Assembly (NCBI GenBank): GCA_001642005.1
Contig: LWCA01000565.1
Coordinates: forward strand, 1-23,683
DNA from: Intoshia linei
Lineage: Eukaryota > Orthonectida > Rhopaluridae
Direction: 5' to 3'
DNA: 23,683 bases
The position numbers and the translations under genes were made by a program. The notes below the pieces were generated by a model that saw nothing but the letters and a program-made list of their open reading frames with translations, had not been told where the DNA came from and did not search any database. Positions within the stretch are counted from its first letter, which is position 1; each line of letters opens with the position of its first letter. Below are positions 20,801 through 23,683 of the stretch, piece after piece.

Positions 20801-22792
20801 CATTTTTTGTCAGTTTCATTTTATACAGAACATTTAATTTAAATACTGAACCTTGTCAACTGGCACTTAAAATACTAAAAATCCATTATATCAACTGACA
20901 ATTCAATGTTTCTACCGACAAACCATCTACAATACTGACAAATTAAAAATTAAAATACTGACGCGATAAATACACGCCAATAAAAAATAAAAGTTAAATT
21001 ACTATTGCATATTAAATTCCTAATTTTATCTCTTTCCTCAGCTAATGTATTAAAAAATGGACTGTAAATGCTATTCATATTTTCTGGATAAGATGACAAT
21101 GCATACATGACGTATGTGTTAATATCCTGACCAATTCCAATTGATATCATGTGAATATTTTCACTTTTTAAACGTATCGTTTCATAAAGTGTCTTTTTAA
21201 GATCATCTGGAATTCCATCAGTTATAGTTAGAACGATATGTCTTTCGTTGACTGAATTAATGTTTAAATCCTTATTTAAAGTATCTAAAGCTATTTTTAA
21301 AGCATCTTTCATATTCGTTGTGCCAGGTTTATATTCTAAATTTTGTATGTGTTGAATCACGTCAAAAACATTATCATATCTGGCATGCCTAAATTCCATT
21401 GTTGCTGTGTCTCCAAAAGTGACGAGTGCAACTTTAATCACACCTTCTGTAATGGGTAAATCAGCCATTAATTTAGTTAGTTCATTTTTCGATTCAGTGA
21501 AATCGCTTTCTCCAATACTGCCTGAGGTATCAAGTAGTATGGTCAAATAAGAACCATGATCACAACCTATAAAAAGAATAATTACATTTATAAAAAAATA
21601 GTATGTCTAATAAACATTTTTTATATCTACGCTTCACCAAGGGTTTAGGATAAACTTCTCTTAGTGAAATATAACATATGGAATATTATACTAGTATAAT
21701 AGTTTCATTGAAATATTAAAGTGGGAAAATTATATTCGAATTGTAAATTAAAGCATTCCGTGAGTGGAATGAAAATTCATCACCCACTGATTATTACTGT
21801 GAAAATCTATCACTTAAAATACTCGCGGAAAATTTAATATACGACTTTCTATGATTAATTAATAAATTAAATTATTTATCATAACTATGCATAAATTACG
21901 GGGTCAGTGAGAAAATGTTTGAAATTGATGGGAAACTAAATTGGACATATTTATATATTAATATTTAGGAAGCCCTGACCCAGATAATGAATAATTATAA
22001 TATTATTACGCGAAGCGCGGCTAGCAGTTGTTGAAACGGTCGTTGTTGTTTTTGGAGTAGTAATAATTTCATCACATGTTTTATGTATAAGATTACTGAT
22101 AATATCTGACAGAGAATTAAAATCAGGTGAAACAAAATAATCTACATTTAAAACCTTTAACCCTGTTGACATTCCTTTCAATACGTCCACATTTACAGCA
22201 TCAGTGATACCGACTGAGAATATTTTAATACCCTCATTTTTCGCCTTTTCGGCTTGATCTAACCAGTCATTCTTTCTGATGGTTGGATTTCCGTCTGTTA
22301 ATACGATTACAACATTAGGTTCTGATGATCTATCGCCATTTCTTGAAGTAAACAATTCTAATCTCATTGTTTCTATCCCTCCAGCTGTGTTTGTTCGCAT
22401 ACCGGTATATTGTATATCCAAAATTGCTTGTTTAAGGTCATCCGGGTTATAATATTTGTTGAGGGGAATTTCCAATATACCCTCTTCAGAAAAAGACACT
22501 ACACCTATTCGAACCTCATCACCACCCACATTTAAAGCATCTACTACTTTCGTTAAAAATTGTAACATTAAATTCCAGTTATCAAAAGATCCGTCGGATG
22601 GATTTTGATCCCTAATACTACCCGATGCGTCAATTATGAAAGCCAAATCCATTTTAGATTTACAAACTAAAATGTAATATATAATACACATATAATATCC
22701 AGTTTTATATAAAATACAATATAATCGTTTTTACCATAGTCAGCTTGAGGTTGAACAAATTTTAAAATTGCTAATAAAAGTAAAAATTTCAT
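11809..22792 (-). CDS. Secreted multidomain protein with five VWA and three EGF modules
   Basis: Eight minus-strand exons: 22792-22735, 22666-22010, 21566-21003, 18179-18069, 14093-13548, 13251-13141, 13103-12270, 12215-11809. All seven introns are phase 1 and GT-AG; the product is 1095 aa. Order: signal peptide (about 1-17), VWA1 (25-205), Thr-rich linker (TTPKTTTTVSTTA), VWA2 (from 245), calcium-type EGF1 (VDEC, 428-463), VWA3 (from 470), EGF2 (646-682), VWA4 (from 689), EGF3 (872-903), VWA5 (from 913). MIDAS metal-site motifs DxSxS occur in all five: DASGS, DTSGS, DKSGS, DVSHS, DVSGS. The later T (TN) and D (SDG/TDG) positions are also kept, except that VWA3 has TDN. There is no membrane helix or GPI-like tail, so it is probably extracellular, in the style of matrilins or collagen-VI-type VWA proteins. 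The ligand is unknown and orthology cannot be set by eye. Confidence 0.93.
13340..13480 (+). repeat. Interspersed repeat family B, copy 3, in VWA intron 5
   Basis: TTTTTCCAAGTTGAACATTA and the following TTACATTTTTAAAT align with 5130-5270 and 10720-10835. It sits in a 296-bp intron, again one of the longer introns of its gene. Confidence 0.55.
14132..15667 (-). mobile_element. Non-autonomous Helitron (family A), copy 2, in VWA intron 4
   Basis: Minus-strand termini: TCCTTACTTATATAATATGC at 15667, preceded by host A, and a decayed hairpin (GTTTGTAC-GTA-GTACATAG, two arm mismatches), then 8 bases, then CTAG at 14135-14132, followed by host T. Hairpin-to-CTAG distance is identical to copy 1. 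The element is 1536 bp, longer than copy 1, partly from an extra segment near 14440-14580 in which AAAAATTGTCATAAA recurs three times. No transposase is encoded. It has the same transcriptional orientation as the host gene. Confidence 0.77.
15690..15690. other. Single undetermined base (N)
   Basis: The only N in the window. It falls exactly where a 509-bp block that recurs at 17053-17561 ends, which suggests an assembly join or unresolved repeat boundary. Confidence 0.99.
15691..17561 (-). repeat. Duplicated Helitron-A segment (copy 3), interrupted by a hAT element
   Basis: From 15691 the sequence resembles copy 2 from about 14570 onward, is interrupted by the hAT element at 15940-16694, then resumes and runs to 17561. 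The final block 17053-17561 matches 15181-15689 at a constant offset of 1872 with two mismatches seen, including 22 bp of flank beyond the Helitron terminus. Hence this is a segmental duplication or assembly artefact rather than an independent insertion. No CTAG end is present. Confidence 0.75.
15940..16694 (+). mobile_element. Non-autonomous hAT transposon (Buster/ZBED5-like) with perfect 8-bp target duplication
   Basis: Left end CAGTGTTTCCCAAC and right end GTTGGGAAACACTG are perfect 14-bp inverted repeats, typical of hAT. The flanks are identical 8-bp duplications AGTTAGTA at 15932-15939 and 16695-16702. Inside, in broken frames, are traces of a hAT transposase: from an ATG at 16125 a BED-type zinc finger (CLLCY, then MKPSRLLYHLKSQH), and near 16550-16640 PLSNNTVCRRIDEMGNYI, which in the Buster/ZBED5 group lies just before the first catalytic aspartate. 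The rest of the RNase-H-like core is deleted, so the 755-bp copy is an internally deleted derivative that would need transposase from elsewhere. Confidence 0.93.
18716..18745 (+). repeat. 15-bp tandem repeat, two units
   Basis: AAATGAATATAGCTC is followed directly by AAATGAATATCGCTC, with a looser related unit (GGAATTTCGCT) just before. It abuts the left end of the hAT element at 18751. Confidence 0.7.
18751..20039. mobile_element. hAT-type element with a nested Tc1 fossil
   Basis: The left terminus CAGCGATTCCTAAC and the right terminus (reverse complement CAGTGATTCCTAAC) match at 13 of 14 bases and have the hAT consensus style. Flanks CTCTAGAG (18743-18750) and ATATAGAG (20040-20047) agree at 6 of 8 positions, a decayed 8-bp target duplication. 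Subterminal GC-rich sequence (CAGCGCCC near the left end, GGGCGCG near the right) is typical of hAT ends. Total length is 1289 bp, but much of the interior is a Tc1 element, so the original hAT copy was a short non-autonomous one. It lies in VWA intron 3. Confidence 0.83.
19033..19903 (+). mobile_element. Degenerate Tc1/mariner element (Tc1-like, IR/DR end structure)
   Basis: Frame-shifting translation gives the Tc1 transposase catalytic region: KPKRQSKGGSIMVWSSF (about 19175-19240), then a QxDNAHI-like block carrying the second catalytic aspartate (about 19325), then PHLNLVENL with the position of the third catalytic acid, here E (about 19410-19435), and a C-terminal tail at 19450-19644. Several stops and shifts make it inactive. 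The 3' end has two direct copies of GTCGCGTTATTTTTGAAAC at 19667-19685 and 19879-19897, with the outer one ending next to a TA at 19904-19905. The left inverted repeat was not found, so the 5' end is truncated; the stated start is only where coding similarity begins. Confidence 0.83.
20308..20965. mobile_element. Putative non-autonomous element with inverted clusters of TGTCAGTA motifs
   Basis: GTCAGTA occurs exactly at 20375, 20396, 20417, 20461, 20483, 20583 and 20625, all in one orientation. The reverse complement TACTGAC occurs at 20327, 20933 and 20956, with further near-matches on the right side (CAACTGAC, CTACCGAC). The left edge carries a perfect hairpin CAGTATTT-AATTA-AAATACTG (20311-20331), and the right edge ends AAATACTGAC. 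Repeated subterminal motifs that invert towards the other end are typical of transposase-binding arrays in cut-and-paste elements. No ORF, no sure terminal repeat and no target duplication were found, so superfamily is open. It lies 38 bp beyond the end of VWA exon 3. Confidence 0.6.
21626..22024 (+). mobile_element. Possible short Helitron forming VWA intron 2 and its splice donor
   Basis: The plus strand shows a perfect GC-rich hairpin CGCG-AAG-CGCG (22009-22019), one base, then CTAG (22021-22024), in otherwise very AT-rich DNA. This resembles a Helitron 3' end. A candidate 5' end, A followed by TCTACGC, occurs at 21626. Weak points: only one base separates hairpin and CTAG, and the following host base is C instead of T. 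If correct, the last codons of exon 2 (SRASR) and the GT donor at 22009 derive from the element. Confidence 0.35.
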
Positions 22793-23683
22793 TTCAATAA
22801 TTTTTTTATTTAAAATATAACAAATTTTTCAGTGAAAATTCGCAATGATACGGTAAAATAATCATTTAATATTAATTATTATACATATCCAAGATAAATG
22901 TATACTGTCTCAATTATTTATAATTTTAGAGACAATTTTCTTTTGTAAATAATATTCAAATTGTAGACAAATTGTATATTCTATGCAAAATGATTTTATA
23001 AAATTCCAAATATTTCAAACAACTTCACTCTTATTATGTATTGTTTATACATTTATTATTATAATTGATCAATACAAATCTTAATAAAAATCTAAGAAAC
23101 CAATGATTGTTATACAATTAATTGTTAGACTAACTATTTTTTATTTTTGATATACAATATATTTTTTTAATTCAATTGTTAAGTCAATAACTCAATGTTT
23201 GTTGTACTATTCTAGAATACAGTAGAATCTCTTTAATCTAAAGTTCTATTTTGATTCAATACAAAGAATTCTTTAACTTCAGTAATTATTTACAATTTTT
23301 AATTTGACGTTTTTATGACTAATAAAAATAAATTTATATTTTTAATATATTTATTCCAAATAACTTTTAACAACAGCTAAATCATTAAATGAAATGCGAT
23401 GTAACATAATTATGTCGATATTAGTAAGATGACTTGCATTATGTCGAGATGAATGGAATTAAATTGAAGTGAACTTGAATTAAATTTATTTATATTAGAA
23501 TAAAATCACCGTAATCGTTCAAGATAAATAATATTACAAATAACCTATTAAGTTAGAATTATATTATAATCAAAATTTATCAATATCAAATAAATAAATA
23601 GTAAATAAGCATTAAATTAAGAGTTAAATTTAAGTTAATTATTAGCACTTAAGATTATTTTGTTAAAATTTGTATAAATAATT
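22793..23683. other. 5' flank of the VWA/EGF gene
   Basis: No ORF, RNA gene or repeat is recognisable on either strand. It should contain the VWA gene's promoter, but no motif stands out from the AT-rich background. Confidence 0.5.

Noticed and set aside
20371-20962. Repeated GTCAGTA motifs considered as a CRISPR-like array
   Set aside because: The motif is too short, spacing is irregular, orientation inverts and the DNA is animal nuclear sequence.

Overview
The window is nuclear DNA from a metazoan. It is very AT-rich and its genes are split by spliceosomal introns. It encodes a ciliary transition-zone Tectonic protein, a mitochondrial BolA3-type protein and a large secreted VWA/EGF protein, and it carries animal-type hAT, Tc1, pogo and Helitron elements. 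I cannot name the species. Many introns are only 34-42 bp while others reach kilobases, which suggests a lineage with very short default introns later loaded with transposons. Coordinates of spliced genes below come from joining exons by reading frame and GT-AG sites; every join in BolA3, Tectonic, the VWA gene and the small minus-strand gene keeps frame.

Layout. 1-600: decayed transposon-linked ORF. 600-3037: no host gene, one pogo/Tigger-like remnant on the minus strand. 3038-3407 (+): two-exon BolA3. 3519-8729 (+): complete 13-exon Tectonic, 650 aa, starting only 111 bp after the BolA3 stop; its largest intron holds a Helitron. 9047-9915 (+): unrecognised multi-exon gene with an apparent 5-bp-unit frameshift near its end. 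10049-10475 (-): small three-exon coiled-coil-like protein of 116 aa. 10476-11808: intergenic, with repeats and a fold-back. 11809-22792 (-): complete 8-exon gene for a 1095-aa secreted protein with five VWA and three EGF modules. 22793-23683: upstream flank with nothing recognised.

The long introns of the VWA gene are a transposon refuge. Intron 4 holds a Helitron (14132-15667), a duplicated Helitron segment and, inside that, a 755-bp hAT element with a perfect 8-bp target duplication. Intron 3 holds a second hAT element with a Tc1 fossil nested in it, followed by an element built from repeated TGTCAGTA motifs. Intron 2 may itself be a small Helitron whose end supplies the splice donor.

The genes do not form one pathway. 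Tectonic acts at the ciliary transition zone, BolA3 in mitochondrial iron-sulfur cluster delivery, and the VWA/EGF protein probably in extracellular adhesion or matrix. The most notable signals are the VWA gene's exon-duplication history, the mosaic duplication marked by an N at 15690, the Helitron family, and the TGTCAGTA element.
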